Shown here in pieces: positions 15,658-24,792 of a stretch of DNA of 64,000 bases. How positions within the stretch are numbered: the first letter of the stretch is position 1; each line of letters opens with the position of its first letter. The DNA comes from DAOUJI01 sp965237875 (GTDB lineage Bacteria; Chloroflexota; Dehalococcoidia; Lucifugimonadales; JAGWBF01), in the NCBI GenBank assembly GCA_965237875.1, contig CBDEGP010000002.1:1116001-1180000 (forward strand), written 5' to 3'. Under the pieces are notes generated by a model. It saw nothing but the letters and a program-made list of their open reading frames with translations, had not been told where the DNA came from and did not search any database. The position numbers and the translations under genes were made by a program.

Positions 15658-16266
15658 GTGGGACCGCAATCGACCATCCGACGCAAGGCAAGAAGGCTGA
15701 TACCCCTGGCCGCCGCGCTGCTGTTGGCGGCGCTGGTGGCGATCCCCTCAAGCGGCATCGCCCTGGCCCAGACCCCACCCGGCAACGGGATCGTCCTGGT
15801 CAACGCGGACCGGGAGTTCGTGGAGCGCAAGAAGGGCGGCGAGTTCGTCGCCCGCCCCGTCTTCGACCACGAGATCGAGAGCCTCTTCTACGCCGTCCGG
15901 GACGCCGACACCGGCGACTGGATAAGCGCCATGTACCGGCTCAATGGCGGCGAGAAGAAGAGAAGCGACGGCTGGGAATACTCGTGGGAGTACCCGGCCC
16001 TCGACGAGCAGCCCGGCCTCGACCCCGACCGGGCCTACCTGCTGGTCATGCTGGCGACCGCCGAGAGCGGCGAGCGGGGCGACTTCTACGCCGTCGTCCC
16101 CATCCACCAGCCGGGCCGCATCTGGGACAAGATTCTGTCCGCCCTCAGCCCCGGACGCTGGGCGAAAGCCTTCGCCGGCTGGATCATCGAGGGAGTCCAC
16201 GGGACCCTCTGCGGCGTGGTCGAGCGGGCGTCCGGCGAGGACGCCGACAACTGCCGGGGAGGGTAG
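15658..16266 (+). CDS. Exported protein, first gene of the transfer operon (202 aa)
   Basis: A Sec-type signal peptide is clear: basic IRRKARRL, hydrophobic IPLAAALLLAALVAIPSSG and a probable cleavage after IALA-Q. The mature part is an acidic beta-rich domain (residues about 40-150) and a C-terminal helical region with one Cys pair (TLCGVV...DNC). The start is GTG, with GAGGAGG 7 bases before it. Its position directly before the VirB6-like gene suggests a surface or assembly role in the mating apparatus. No family recognised. Confidence 0.72.
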   Translation: MGPQSTIRRKARRLIPLAAALLLAALVAIPSSGIALAQTPPGNGIVLVNADREFVERKKGGEFVARPVFDHEIESLFYAVRDADTGDWISAMYRLNGGEKKRSDGWEYSWEYPALDEQPGLDPDRAYLLVMLATAESGERGDFYAVVPIHQPGRIWDKILSALSPGRWAKAFAGWIIEGVHGTLCGVVERASGEDADNCRGG

Positions 16267-16272
16267 CCGTCC

Positions 16273-17256
16273 ATGAGCGACATCCTCACCGGCACCCCTG
16301 CCGACCTCACCTACGCCAACGACTTGGTGCGCCAGGCGTGGATCGTCGTCTGGGCCATCACGTCGGGCGCGCTGGTGGTCATCCTCGGCTGGATGGGCCT
16401 CAGCCTCATCATGTCCGAGCACCTGGGCCGCCAGCAGGCGGGGTGGCGGGAGCTGGTCCCCCGCCTCGCGCTGGGCCTGGTGGCCGCCGCATCGTCGCTG
16501 TGGTGGTGCGCCCTGGTCATCGACGTGGCCGACGCCGTGTCGGGCTTCGTCGCCGTCTCCCTGAACGTCACGGCGGGCGATATGCTCCGCTCCACCCTCC
16601 GCACCCTGATGACCGCCGTCGACGCCGGGAGCGTGGGCATGGCGTTGCTGCTGGCGGTCCTCTACCTGGTCTACGGCTTCTTCGTCCTCTACGTCATCGT
16701 GCAGATGGTGCTGCGCCTCGCCCTCATCGACATTCTGCTGGCCCTGGCCCCGATTGCGCTGGGGCTGTGGATTCTGCCGCACACGGCGGGCTGGGGCCGC
16801 CACTGGCTCAGGCTCTTCATGACGACGGTGTTCCAGCAGGCCGTCCAGCTCATCGCCCTGGCCCTGGGCTTCGGGTTCCTCCACGAGGTCGCGGCCATCG
16901 CCGCCTTCGAGCCGGTGCAGGACCTGATCTGGAAGCTGCTGTTGTCCCTGGCCTTCGTCTACATGGCGACCAAGGTGCCCTCGATCCTGGGCAACCACGG
17001 CACCTTCGACTCCTGGCTGCACACCCTCTACTTCGGCATGTCATTGCCGGGCTCGATGGTCCGCTCCGCGCGGTCCATCGGGCTGATCGCGGGCGGCGCC
17101 GCCGGAGGGCCGGGCGGCATGGCGGTGGGGGCGATGGTCGCCGGGGCGGGCCTGTCGTCCGCCGCGAGCGGCATCCGGTCGATGGCGGACATGGCGACTC
17201 CATCCGGCGGCGGCGGAGACGGCGGGGGCGACGCGCCCCGGAGCAGCGGGGAGTAG
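16273..17256 (+). CDS. VirB6/TrbL-like polytopic channel protein of the type IV secretion system
   Basis: The 327-residue protein has about six hydrophobic segments between residues 20 and 245, including IVVWAITSGALVVILGWMG, LLAVLYLVYGFFVLYVIV and LIDILLALAPIALGLWIL. A Gly/Ala-rich cytoplasmic tail (IAGGAAGGPGGMAVGAMVAG) closes it. The conserved core ALAPIALGLWILP with downstream Trp is the pattern of TrbL/VirB6 inner-membrane proteins, which form the DNA channel. It follows the exported protein by 6 bases and precedes the pilin-like gene. Confidence 0.78.
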   Translation: MSDILTGTPADLTYANDLVRQAWIVVWAITSGALVVILGWMGLSLIMSEHLGRQQAGWRELVPRLALGLVAAASSLWWCALVIDVADAVSGFVAVSLNVTAGDMLRSTLRTLMTAVDAGSVGMALLLAVLYLVYGFFVLYVIVQMVLRLALIDILLALAPIALGLWILPHTAGWGRHWLRLFMTTVFQQAVQLIALALGFGFLHEVAAIAAFEPVQDLIWKLLLSLAFVYMATKVPSILGNHGTFDSWLHTLYFGMSLPGSMVRSARSIGLIAGGAAGGPGGMAVGAMVAGAGLSSAASGIRSMADMATPSGGGGDGGGDAPRSSGE

Positions 17257-17437
17257 CCCCGCAACGACCACGACGACCAAAGAGGCGCGGACGGGGTTCG
17301 CGCCCATCCACGGAACGAAGGGAGGTGGAGCGATGTGCCAGTAGGCGAGGGGAGACACCCGAACCGATAGAGACGAGCGAACCGATGGAGACCGGGCGGG
17401 GAACCGCCCGGCAACTGAACAGAGAGGAGAGCAACTT

Positions 17438-17743
17438 ATGGACGAACTGACACAGACCATATCGAACCTGGTGGGCATCCTGCTGGGCGTCGTGGGGGCG
17501 GTGGGCGTGGGCTTCTTCATCTACGGGGCCTACCTGTACCTGACGGCCAGCGGCGCGCCGCACCAGATGGAGCGGGGCAAGAGCGCCATGATGACCGCCC
17601 TGGCGGGCATCGTCCTGGCGATGGTGGCCTACGGCGTCGTCGAGCTGGTGATGAACGCGGTGGTGGGTTCCCCGGTGGACCCCAACGTGCCCAACCCCAC
17701 GGACGGCGGGGGCGACGCCCCCGGCGATTCCAGCAGCGGCTAG
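17438..17743 (+). CDS. VirB2/TrbC-like small membrane protein (pilin-like)
   Basis: A 101-residue protein with two hydrophobic segments (VGILLGVVGAVGVGFFIYGA and ALAGIVLAMVAYGVVELVM) joined by a short basic loop, the usual topology of VirB2/TrbC. No signal peptide is evident. It ends in an Asp/Gly/Pro-rich tail (PTDGGGDAPGDSSSG). AGAGGAG stands 8 bases before the ATG. The preceding 181 bases are non-coding. Confidence 0.72.
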   Translation: MDELTQTISNLVGILLGVVGAVGVGFFIYGAYLYLTASGAPHQMERGKSAMMTALAGIVLAMVAYGVVELVMNAVVGSPVDPNVPNPTDGGGDAPGDSSSG

Positions 17744-17766
17744 GCGAAGGCAGGAAGGAGAGAGAC

Positions 17767-18675
17767 ATGAGAGAACACGAGGTTCCGACCCACGTGCAGG
17801 CCGAGGACAGGGTGCTGCTGTGGTTCACCTTCCCGCAGATCGTGGCGATGACGGCGGTGTGCGCCCTGTCCTACGGCGCATACCGCTACGCCCCCGTCGG
17901 GCCGTCCGAGGTGAGGATGGCGTTGGCCGTCCTCCTGGGCCTGGCGGGGATCGCCGCGGTCGTGGGGAAGATAGGCGGTCGGCGGCTGCCCCTGGTGGCC
18001 GCCGACCTTTTGAAGTACCGGCTGGGGGCGCGGCTCCACGTGGGGCCGCCGTCCCATCTGGCGCGCAGCGAGCCGCCCGCGCCGGTCCAGCCGGTGAGGA
18101 GCGGCCCCGGCCCCCTCAGCCTCATGGCGAGGCGCGCCGGGCGCGGCCTTCGCGGGCTGCGCCGGGGGAAGCGCAAGGAAGGGGAGCGCAGGGGCGGGCG
18201 GAGGCCCTTCCGTCCCCACGGCTGGTTCGGCAAGCGCCGCCGCCGCGACGAGAGAGAGAACGAGAACATCAACGGCAACGGGGCCGGGAGCCGCAAGGCC
18301 CGGCGCAGGAAGCGTCCGAATACGTGGGCAGCCGCCCTGGCCGCCGTCGCTCTGGCGGCGGCGGTCGCGACGGTCCCGCAGTCGGCCCTGGCCCAAGGCC
18401 CCGGCGAGGAGGGCTGGAGCTCCGACGAGATCGAGTTCCGGCCCCCGGAGCCGGTGGAGGGGCGGCGGCTCTTCGTCGAGGGGTTGACCGTCTCCGGCGA
18501 CCGCGCCGCCGTCACCCTGCGGGCCGCCACCGCCCTGGACATCCGGGTGCGGGCCTTCGGCGGCTCCCAGGGCCGCTCCCTGCGCTTCTGGGGGTCGGCC
18601 AGCCTGGACGAGGGGGAGCGCATCGACTACTCCCTCCCGCTGCACGGTCCCGCGCCGTCGCTGACCTTCTCCTGA
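17767..18675 (+). CDS. PrgI-family T4SS protein fused to an exported domain, ending at an in-frame TGA
   Basis: Residues 1-100 match the PrgI family: an N-terminal VPTHVQAEDRVLLWFTFPQI, then two membrane segments (MTAVCALSYGAYR and LAVLLGLAGIAAVVGKIGG). A long basic linker (RRGKRKEGERRGGRRPFRP and beyond) leads to a third hydrophobic segment ending in ALAQ, then an extracytoplasmic domain. The frame stops at TGA (18673-18675) after LTFS, yet continues open in the same frame to 19506. PrgI is a standard inner-membrane component of transfer systems in monoderms. Confidence 0.75.
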   Translation: MREHEVPTHVQAEDRVLLWFTFPQIVAMTAVCALSYGAYRYAPVGPSEVRMALAVLLGLAGIAAVVGKIGGRRLPLVAADLLKYRLGARLHVGPPSHLARSEPPAPVQPVRSGPGPLSLMARRAGRGLRGLRRGKRKEGERRGGRRPFRPHGWFGKRRRRDERENENINGNGAGSRKARRRKRPNTWAAALAAVALAAAVATVPQSALAQGPGEEGWSSDEIEFRPPEPVEGRRLFVEGLTVSGDRAAVTLRAATALDIRVRAFGGSQGRSLRFWGSASLDEGERIDYSLPLHGPAPSLTFS

Positions 18676-18702
18676 GAGGACAGCCTCGGACAGGCGGGAG
18701 CC

Positions 18703-19506
18703 GTGACGGTCAAGCCGGAGCAGATCCCGTACCCGCTCCCGGCCATCGACGGGGAGCTTTGCGACCTGCGCATGGCCTCCCTGGGCTGGACGCCCGGTAC
18801 CGTCACCGGCGTCATCGAGTCCCAGTGCGTCCCCGCCGTCGAGGAGCCCATCGAGCTTGAGACGGTGGCGGGACACGCCAGCGTCACCGAGACGGCACTC
18901 ATGGACGCCGAGGTCACGGCCATCACGGGGACCGTCGCCGCAGCGACCGGAGCGTCCCACGCGAGCGTCGCGTTCGTCCCAGGCGGCGAGACCCGTTTCC
19001 GGCTGCCCGTCGGCGTGGGCGAGGCGATTCACGACGTGACCATCGACGTTGACCTGGAGGCGAGCCTCCGCATCCCCATTCCCCCGCTGACGCTGCTCAC
19101 CCACCACCCGGAGCGGACGGAGCGCCGCACCGAGACGGTGAGCCTGTGGAGGCCGGGGACGAGCCAGACCGTCAGCGAGACGGTCACCTTCACCAACCCC
19201 GACGGAACGACCGCCGAGCGCGTCCTGTCGGCCACCCTGTCCATACCCGGCGAGACGGTCTACCGGGACGTGACCCTCACCATCGTCCACCCGGAGCACG
19301 TCAAGGCCGAGATGGTGGAGCGGTCGCCAGTCACGAAGGCCAGGGACGAGACCCTGGCTTTGGCCTCCGGCGTTGGGGCCGACGACCCCTTCGCGGCCCT
19401 GGCGCTGCCGGAGCCTGAACCCGTTGACCCGCCCGCCGGGCAGACGCCCGCAGGCGGCGAGCTGGGCCACTGGTTCGACCTGCTGGGCTGGGAGTGGCCC
19501 TGGTGA
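18703..19506 (+). CDS. Beta-rich extracytoplasmic protein, probably the continuation of the PrgI fusion
   Basis: This reading frame (267 aa from a GTG) is in the same frame as the preceding gene and begins 27 bases after its TGA. It has no signal peptide of its own and no good ribosome-binding site. Its content is repeated Thr/Val-rich strands such as TVSETVTFTNPDGTTAER and RDVTLTIVHPEHV, typical of a surface beta-sandwich. A Trp (TGG) to stop (TGA) change would explain the break. It may be made only by read-through or reinitiation, or the stop may be a sequencing error. Confidence 0.6.
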   Translation: MTVKPEQIPYPLPAIDGELCDLRMASLGWTPGTVTGVIESQCVPAVEEPIELETVAGHASVTETALMDAEVTAITGTVAAATGASHASVAFVPGGETRFRLPVGVGEAIHDVTIDVDLEASLRIPIPPLTLLTHHPERTERRTETVSLWRPGTSQTVSETVTFTNPDGTTAERVLSATLSIPGETVYRDVTLTIVHPEHVKAEMVERSPVTKARDETLALASGVGADDPFAALALPEPEPVDPPAGQTPAGGELGHWFDLLGWEWPW

Positions 19507-19820
19507 GGCGCGCGCTTGCGGCAACGCTTCTGGCCGGGGCTGCGCTGGCGACCACCGGCGCGGCCCCGGCTGAGGAGGAAGCAATGCTTCACGCCTTCGA
19601 CGAGGTACTGACGGCGATGGCCTACGCCGCCTCCGGCCTCTGCGTCTTCGCCATCGCCTGGGCGGGCTTCGTCCTGATGGCCGAGGGCGCGGACGAGCGG
19701 GGCGGCGGCAGGGCCAAGAGCGCGGTGGCCCTGGCGGTGGTGGGCCTGGTCCTGGTGCTTTCGGCCAAGGGCGTGGCCGCCCTGCTGCGCAGCGGCGTCG
19801 TCCCCTTCCCATTTCCCTAG
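19503..19820 (+). CDS. Second VirB2-like pilin with signal peptide (105 aa)
   Basis: The product has an N-terminal export signal (RRALAATLLAGAALATTGAA) and, after a short acidic link, two hydrophobic helices (AMAYAASGLCVFAIAWAGFV and AVALAVVGLVLVLSAKGVAA) separated by a charged loop. This is the VirB2 pilin layout. The GTG at 19503 overlaps the preceding TGA by four bases and has GGGAG 9 bases upstream; a GTG at 19494 is the alternative. Two VirB2-like proteins in one operon may form different parts of the transfer channel. Confidence 0.68.
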   Translation: MRRALAATLLAGAALATTGAAPAEEEAMLHAFDEVLTAMAYAASGLCVFAIAWAGFVLMAEGADERGGGRAKSAVALAVVGLVLVLSAKGVAALLRSGVVPFPFP

Positions 19821-19839
19821 AGCAAAGGAGAAGAACCCA

Positions 19840-22107
19840 TTGAAGAAGCTGATTGAACAAGTCACGAAGCGCGGAGCGGCGAGGCCCCCAACGGGAGACG
19901 CCGCTCCGCAGGACATTTCGGGATGCGGCCCCGACGCCGCCTCCCAACCCCCGGAACCCACAACCCCCGCGCCCAAGCCGCCGCCGGAGCTGCCCCTGTT
20001 CTTCATGGTGTCGCACCTGGAGGACGACGGGCCGGTGCGCTTGGACGGGGTGAAGCTCGGCGTGTGCGAGGTGATGGGGCTGGAGATGGACGAGCCGAAG
20101 CTGGGGGCCTTCGCGGGTGCGCTCAACGCCTGCGACTTTCCCATCCAGCTCCTGGTGCGCCAGCACCCGCCGCACCTGGGCGGCCTGCGGGCCAAGCTGA
20201 AAGAGGCGCAGCCCGGCGACCTGCCCCCGCAGACGAGGGCGGCGTCCGAGTCCCTGGGGCGGCTGCTCAGCGACCTGGAGGCCCGCGACGGCATCTTGGA
20301 CCGGCGCTTCTACGCCGTGTCCGAGTTCGGGCGCATCGGCGAGCTGGGCGGCCTGCTGGCGCGGGCCGGGCTGTCGGTGCATCCGCTCCGGGGCCGACAG
20401 CTTCGGATGCTGCTGCTGGCGTCGGCCCTGGGAGGGACGCCCTCCGAGATGGACGAGGACGAGCCGGTCGAGGTGGAGATGGGCCGCAGGGACATCCGCG
20501 TCGGCGGACACCTCACCCGGTCGCTCCACCTGGGCAAGTGGCCCCGGTCGCTGTCCCCCGGCTTCCTCCAGAGCCTCATGGCGGCGGGAGCGCCGATGGA
20601 CCTGTCCGTCCACCTGGGGCCGATACCGGCGGAGCAGGCGGCGAGGACGCTTGAGTGGCAGAAGGTGCGCTTCGAGTCGGCCCAGTCCCTCTCCTTCAAG
20701 CGGGGCCGCACCATGTCCCCGGAGGCGGAGATCGCCCTGGAGGACGTGACCCGCCTGCGGGACGAGGTGCAGCGGGGCAGGGAGCGGCTGTTCCACGCCT
20801 CCCTGTCCATCACGCTTCACGCCAGGGACGAAAACTCCCTGAAGGAGATGACCCAGCGGGCCAAGGCCCACTTCGCCGCCACGCTGGGCAAGCTAGACAA
20901 CCTGGCCTTCCGCCAGCGCGAGGGGATGCTGTCAACGCTGCCCCTGGCCCTGAACGCCGTGGCGGAGTGGAGGACGCTTGACACGTCGTCGCTGGCCCGG
21001 CTCTTCCCCTTCTCGCCGCCCGACATGGACACCCGCAGCGGGACGCTCTACGGCATCGACATGCGGGCCTGCGCCCCGGTGGTCTACGACCCCTGGGACG
21101 GGACGCACTTGAACGCCAACACCGCAGTCCTGGCCCGCTCCGGTTCGGGAAAATCCTTCGCAACGAAGCTGGGAATGCTGCGTGGCCTGTGCCGGGGCGT
21201 GACCGCCTACGTGATTGACCCCGAAGGCGAGTACGCGGACATGGCCAGGGCGGCGGGCGGGCGCGTGCTCTCCCCGGGCGTGCCCGGACAGGGCATGAAC
21301 CCCTTCGTCATCGACAAGGGCGACTCCGAGGAGCTGCTCCAGCGCATCGGCAGCCTGAGAAGGCTGATCGAGGTGATGGTGGGCGAGAGCCTCGGCGCTG
21401 AGCGCAGGGCCTCCCTCGACCACGCCCTGGCGGGCTACTACGCCCAGCCCCGCGAGCGCACCGGCTTCCGCGACTTCTACGCCCACCTTGAGCGGGAGGC
21501 GGGCGACCTCGCCCGGCTGCTGCGGCCCTTCGCCACCGGCAGCCTGCGCAACCTCCTCTCCGACGAGGGCGACGACCTGCTGCACAACGAGGCCCTCATC
21601 ACCGTCTTCGACCTGCGGCTCTTGGAGCCGGAGCTTCGGCCCGCCGCCGCGATGGTCTGCACCGAGACGGTGTGGGCGGCGGCCGCCCAGGACCCCAAGC
21701 CCCGCCTGCTGGTGGTGGACGAGGTGTGGAGCATCATGCAGCACCCGGAGGGCGCGGCCTTCATGGTCAGCATGGCGAAGCGGGCCAGGAAGCACCGGCT
21801 GGGGTTGCAGTTCATCACCCAGGACGTCCAGGACCTTCTCTCCGAGGACACCTCCCGCGCCATCACCGGACACTCCGGGCGCGCCCTCTTGCAGAACGCC
21901 GCCTTCAAGCTCCTGCTTCAGCAGGACGCGGCGGCCATAAGCACGGTGGGCGACGCCTTCGACCTGCCCGAAGACCTCCAACGCTGGCTGCTTTCGTGCC
22001 CCAGGGGAGACGGCCTGCTGCTTGCAAAGGGACACCGCTTCCCCGTCCGCATCGAGGCGACCCCGGAGGAGACGGCAGTAATCGAGTGGAGACCGGGCAG
22101 GCATTAG
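19840..22107 (+). CDS. VirB4/TraC-family conjugative transfer ATPase (755 aa)
   Basis: The motor ATPase of the type IV secretion system, at the cytoplasmic face of the membrane. Walker A is SGSGKS (434-439), Walker B is LLVVDEVW with DE at 627-628, and FITQDVQDLL after it is the conserved RecA-fold Gln motif of VirB4. The N-terminal 300 residues form the VirB4 assembly domain. A TTG start at 19840 is used, supported by AAAGGAG 9 bases upstream. The N-terminal 50 residues are Pro-rich and probably disordered. Confidence 0.92.
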   Translation: MKKLIEQVTKRGAARPPTGDAAPQDISGCGPDAASQPPEPTTPAPKPPPELPLFFMVSHLEDDGPVRLDGVKLGVCEVMGLEMDEPKLGAFAGALNACDFPIQLLVRQHPPHLGGLRAKLKEAQPGDLPPQTRAASESLGRLLSDLEARDGILDRRFYAVSEFGRIGELGGLLARAGLSVHPLRGRQLRMLLLASALGGTPSEMDEDEPVEVEMGRRDIRVGGHLTRSLHLGKWPRSLSPGFLQSLMAAGAPMDLSVHLGPIPAEQAARTLEWQKVRFESAQSLSFKRGRTMSPEAEIALEDVTRLRDEVQRGRERLFHASLSITLHARDENSLKEMTQRAKAHFAATLGKLDNLAFRQREGMLSTLPLALNAVAEWRTLDTSSLARLFPFSPPDMDTRSGTLYGIDMRACAPVVYDPWDGTHLNANTAVLARSGSGKSFATKLGMLRGLCRGVTAYVIDPEGEYADMARAAGGRVLSPGVPGQGMNPFVIDKGDSEELLQRIGSLRRLIEVMVGESLGAERRASLDHALAGYYAQPRERTGFRDFYAHLEREAGDLARLLRPFATGSLRNLLSDEGDDLLHNEALITVFDLRLLEPELRPAAAMVCTETVWAAAAQDPKPRLLVVDEVWSIMQHPEGAAFMVSMAKRARKHRLGLQFITQDVQDLLSEDTSRAITGHSGRALLQNAAFKLLLQQDAAAISTVGDAFDLPEDLQRWLLSCPRGDGLLLAKGHRFPVRIEATPEETAVIEWRPGRH

Positions 22108-22197
22108 CAGGGGCGGACGCACCGAGACCGGATGAGCGACGGACGCAAGCGGGACTACGAACCGGGTGAAGACCCCAATAGAGAAAGGAGCAACCCC

Positions 22198-24792
22198 ATG
22201 AAACTGAACCCCATCAAATGGCTGTTGAACGACGAGGACAAGAGACCCCCGGTGCTGCTGGCGGTGACGCCGCCCCGGACCGGGGAGCGCACGCTATTGG
22301 GAGTCGAGAACATGCTCGGCTCCATCGCCGTCCCCGAACCCTTCTCCCTGGAGCTGGCCGGGGACATGGACGGCGTGACGTTGATGGCCCGCTGCCTGGA
22401 CGACCAGGTGGTGCGCGGCCAGGTCGCCGCCCGCTACCCCCAGGCGCAGATACAGGAGGTGCCGGCCGAGGACGACCCCCTGCGCCTGGGCGAGGACGAG
22501 CAGGCGTGGAGCGTGACGCTCAGGGCCGACGGCCCCGAGTACGTGCCCCTGCGCACCTTCCGGGACGACGACCTGCTCGACCCCGGCTCCGACCCGCTGA
22601 TCGCCCTCATGGGCGCGCTCTCCAACCTCAACGAGGGGGAGCGCGTGGTGGCGCGGCTGCTGCTGCGCTCCCTGGGACCCGACTGGTCGGAGGCGCATCT
22701 CGAAAAGGCCCACAAGCGGCCCGTGGAGGAGCGGCGGGACCCCTCCTACACCTACCAGACCAAACCCCTCCAGACCGACGGCGTGACGATGGCCGTCCTG
22801 GGGGTGGCGGCCCTGGCCGCCGTCAAGGGCTACCTGTGGGTGCAGGCGGGGGAGACCTGGAAGGCCGTGCTGCTGGGCGCGGGCGTCGCCCTGGCCCTGG
22901 GCGTCGGCGGCTGGGCCTGGCACCACTTCAAGAAGGCCCGAAAGCGCGTCTTCGACCCGCTCCTCATCAAGGAGAAGGTCTCCCGCATCGCCTTCGACGC
23001 CGAGCTTCAGGTGACGGCGGTCCTGCCCGCCGACACGGGGCAGCGGCGCGCCAGGGAGCTTCTCGGGACGGTGGCCGCCGCCTACCGCCACTACGACAAC
23101 CCCGCCGGGGCGCGGTTCAAGACGGGAAAGGTGCGCCCCGCCGTACCCGACCCGTCGATGCTGCACCCCTCCGGCCCCGGTCTGTTCGGCAAGCGCAGCG
23201 TCGTGGGCGTCCGCGAGGCGGCCTGCCTCTGGCACCCGCCGGGAGCGCGGGACGAGACGCCCCTGGTGTCCCGCACCGGGGCCAGGGTGCTGCTGCCCAC
23301 CGCCCGCAGCGTCAGCGGCGGCGCCCACGTCGGCGACACCACCACCGGAACGCCCCGGAAGATTCACTTCCCCGAAGACCTGCTCCGGCGGCACCATCTC
23401 TATGTGGCCCGCACCCGCATGGGCAAGTCCACCCTGATGCACCACATCGTCGCCCACAAGATGCGGGAGAAGGCGGCGGGCAGGGACGGCGACGCCATCG
23501 TCGTCGTCGATCCTCACGCCGACCTGGTGGGTGGCCTGCTGGAGCACGTCCCCCCAGAGATCGCCGACCGGGTGCGGCTCATCGACCTGGCCGACGAGCG
23601 GGGAGCGCCCGGCGTCAACCTGCTGGACACCCGCATCTTCGCCGACCGGGACCGCACCGCCGACTCGGTGGTGCGCGTCGCCAAGGGCCTGTGGGAGCAG
23701 TGGGGGCCGAGGATGCAGTCCATCCTGGAGCAGACCGTGAAGACCCTCCACGAAGCCAACGAGCGCAGGGACGCCGGCGAGCAGTACACCATCCTCGACG
23801 GGCTGCGCATCCTCTCGGACGACGACTTCCGCTCGGACGTGCTGGAGAAGGTCTCCGACCCCTACCTGCTCCAGTGGTGGGCCAGGGACTTCGGGAACTG
23901 GCGGCGCGAGACCCGCGCCGACGCCCTGGCCCCGGTGCAGACCCGCCTCTCCTACTACGCATCCTCCAAGCGGGCAAGGGCCGTCCTGGGCCAGTCCCGC
24001 TCCACCATCGACATGCGGCAGGTCATCCGGGAGGGCGGCATCCTGCTGGTGTCCACCGCCCAGGGCACGGCGGGCCGGGACGTGTCCGCCCTGGTGGGCG
24101 CGTCCCTCCTCAACCTGGTGGACGCCGTGATACGGGAGCAGGGCAGCCTGCCCTTCGAGCAGCGGCGGGGCGCGCTGGTGGTGGTGGACGAGATGCAGTC
24201 GATGCCCGGCGTGGACTACGAGTCCATGCTCAGCGAGCTTGGCAAGTTCGGCGCGTCCTTCATCCTCGCCACCCAGAGCCTCGCCAAGCTGGACGACCTC
24301 TCCCGCACCATGCGCGACACCCTGCTGGCCAACGTGGGATGCCTGGCCGTCTTCCAGGTGGCTGGGTCCGACGCAAGGCAACTGGTGTGGGAGTTGGGCA
24401 AGGAGCGGGTGACCGAGGACGACATCACGTCGCTGCCCGTGCACCAGTGCTACGTCCGCGCCACGGTGGGAACGGAGCGGATGGACGCCTTCTCCATGAA
24501 GGTCGCGAAGCCGGAGCCGGGAGACGCGGACACCGCCGAGCGCATCCGCGCCGACGCCGAGAGCTACCTCACGGCGGCCAGGGACATGGACGAGAGGGAC
24601 GCGGAGCTGCGCGACCTGGTGGACAGGTACCGGGAGGAGCTGGCAAAGCTCAGGAACGGCCAGGACCCGGCGGCCCAGAGCGGCGGCGCTCCGTCCCAGG
24701 AGCAGGCGCGGCGCAAGCAGCGCACCAAGCGCGACCAGAACCCCGACGTCTCCGGCGCGGCGTCGCCGTCGGACGAGGAGCCCCAGGAATGA
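22198..24792 (+). CDS. VirD4/TraG-like coupling ATPase with an N-terminal membrane anchor (864 aa)
   Basis: It links the relaxosome to the channel and powers DNA transfer. Two membrane segments lie near residues 200-240 (VLGVAALAAVKGYLWVQ and LLGAGVALALGVGGWAW). The ATPase part has Walker A RTRMGKST (GKS at 409-411), DPHADLVGGLLEH, and Walker B VVVDEM (D664), followed by FILATQSLAKLDD. The C-terminal 90 residues are charged and may be the specificity region. The ATG at 22198 is preferred because AAAGGAG lies 7 bases before it; an in-frame ATG at 22132 would add 22 residues. Confidence 0.85.
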   Translation: MKLNPIKWLLNDEDKRPPVLLAVTPPRTGERTLLGVENMLGSIAVPEPFSLELAGDMDGVTLMARCLDDQVVRGQVAARYPQAQIQEVPAEDDPLRLGEDEQAWSVTLRADGPEYVPLRTFRDDDLLDPGSDPLIALMGALSNLNEGERVVARLLLRSLGPDWSEAHLEKAHKRPVEERRDPSYTYQTKPLQTDGVTMAVLGVAALAAVKGYLWVQAGETWKAVLLGAGVALALGVGGWAWHHFKKARKRVFDPLLIKEKVSRIAFDAELQVTAVLPADTGQRRARELLGTVAAAYRHYDNPAGARFKTGKVRPAVPDPSMLHPSGPGLFGKRSVVGVREAACLWHPPGARDETPLVSRTGARVLLPTARSVSGGAHVGDTTTGTPRKIHFPEDLLRRHHLYVARTRMGKSTLMHHIVAHKMREKAAGRDGDAIVVVDPHADLVGGLLEHVPPEIADRVRLIDLADERGAPGVNLLDTRIFADRDRTADSVVRVAKGLWEQWGPRMQSILEQTVKTLHEANERRDAGEQYTILDGLRILSDDDFRSDVLEKVSDPYLLQWWARDFGNWRRETRADALAPVQTRLSYYASSKRARAVLGQSRSTIDMRQVIREGGILLVSTAQGTAGRDVSALVGASLLNLVDAVIREQGSLPFEQRRGALVVVDEMQSMPGVDYESMLSELGKFGASFILATQSLAKLDDLSRTMRDTLLANVGCLAVFQVAGSDARQLVWELGKERVTEDDITSLPVHQCYVRATVGTERMDAFSMKVAKPEPGDADTAERIRADAESYLTAARDMDERDAELRDLVDRYREELAKLRNGQDPAAQSGGAPSQEQARRKQRTKRDQNPDVSGAASPSDEEPQE

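Noticed and set aside
18673..18675. TGA in the PrgI-type gene as selenocysteine
   Set aside because: The context (LTFS-stop-EDSL) has no Cys column or redox motif, and no suitable hairpin was found just after it; Trp to stop or read-through is simpler.
17740..20871. Open frame of 1,043 codons on the minus strand
   Set aside because: It is antisense to the PrgI, pilin and VirB4 genes, with Gln/His/Arg/Leu-rich low-complexity translation typical of the reverse of high-GC genes.
22218..24788. Long plus-strand frame before the replication-relaxation start
   Set aside because: This part overlaps the coupling-protein gene in another frame and is Arg/Pro/Gly-rich noise; only the part from the ATG at 24789 has a recognised protein.
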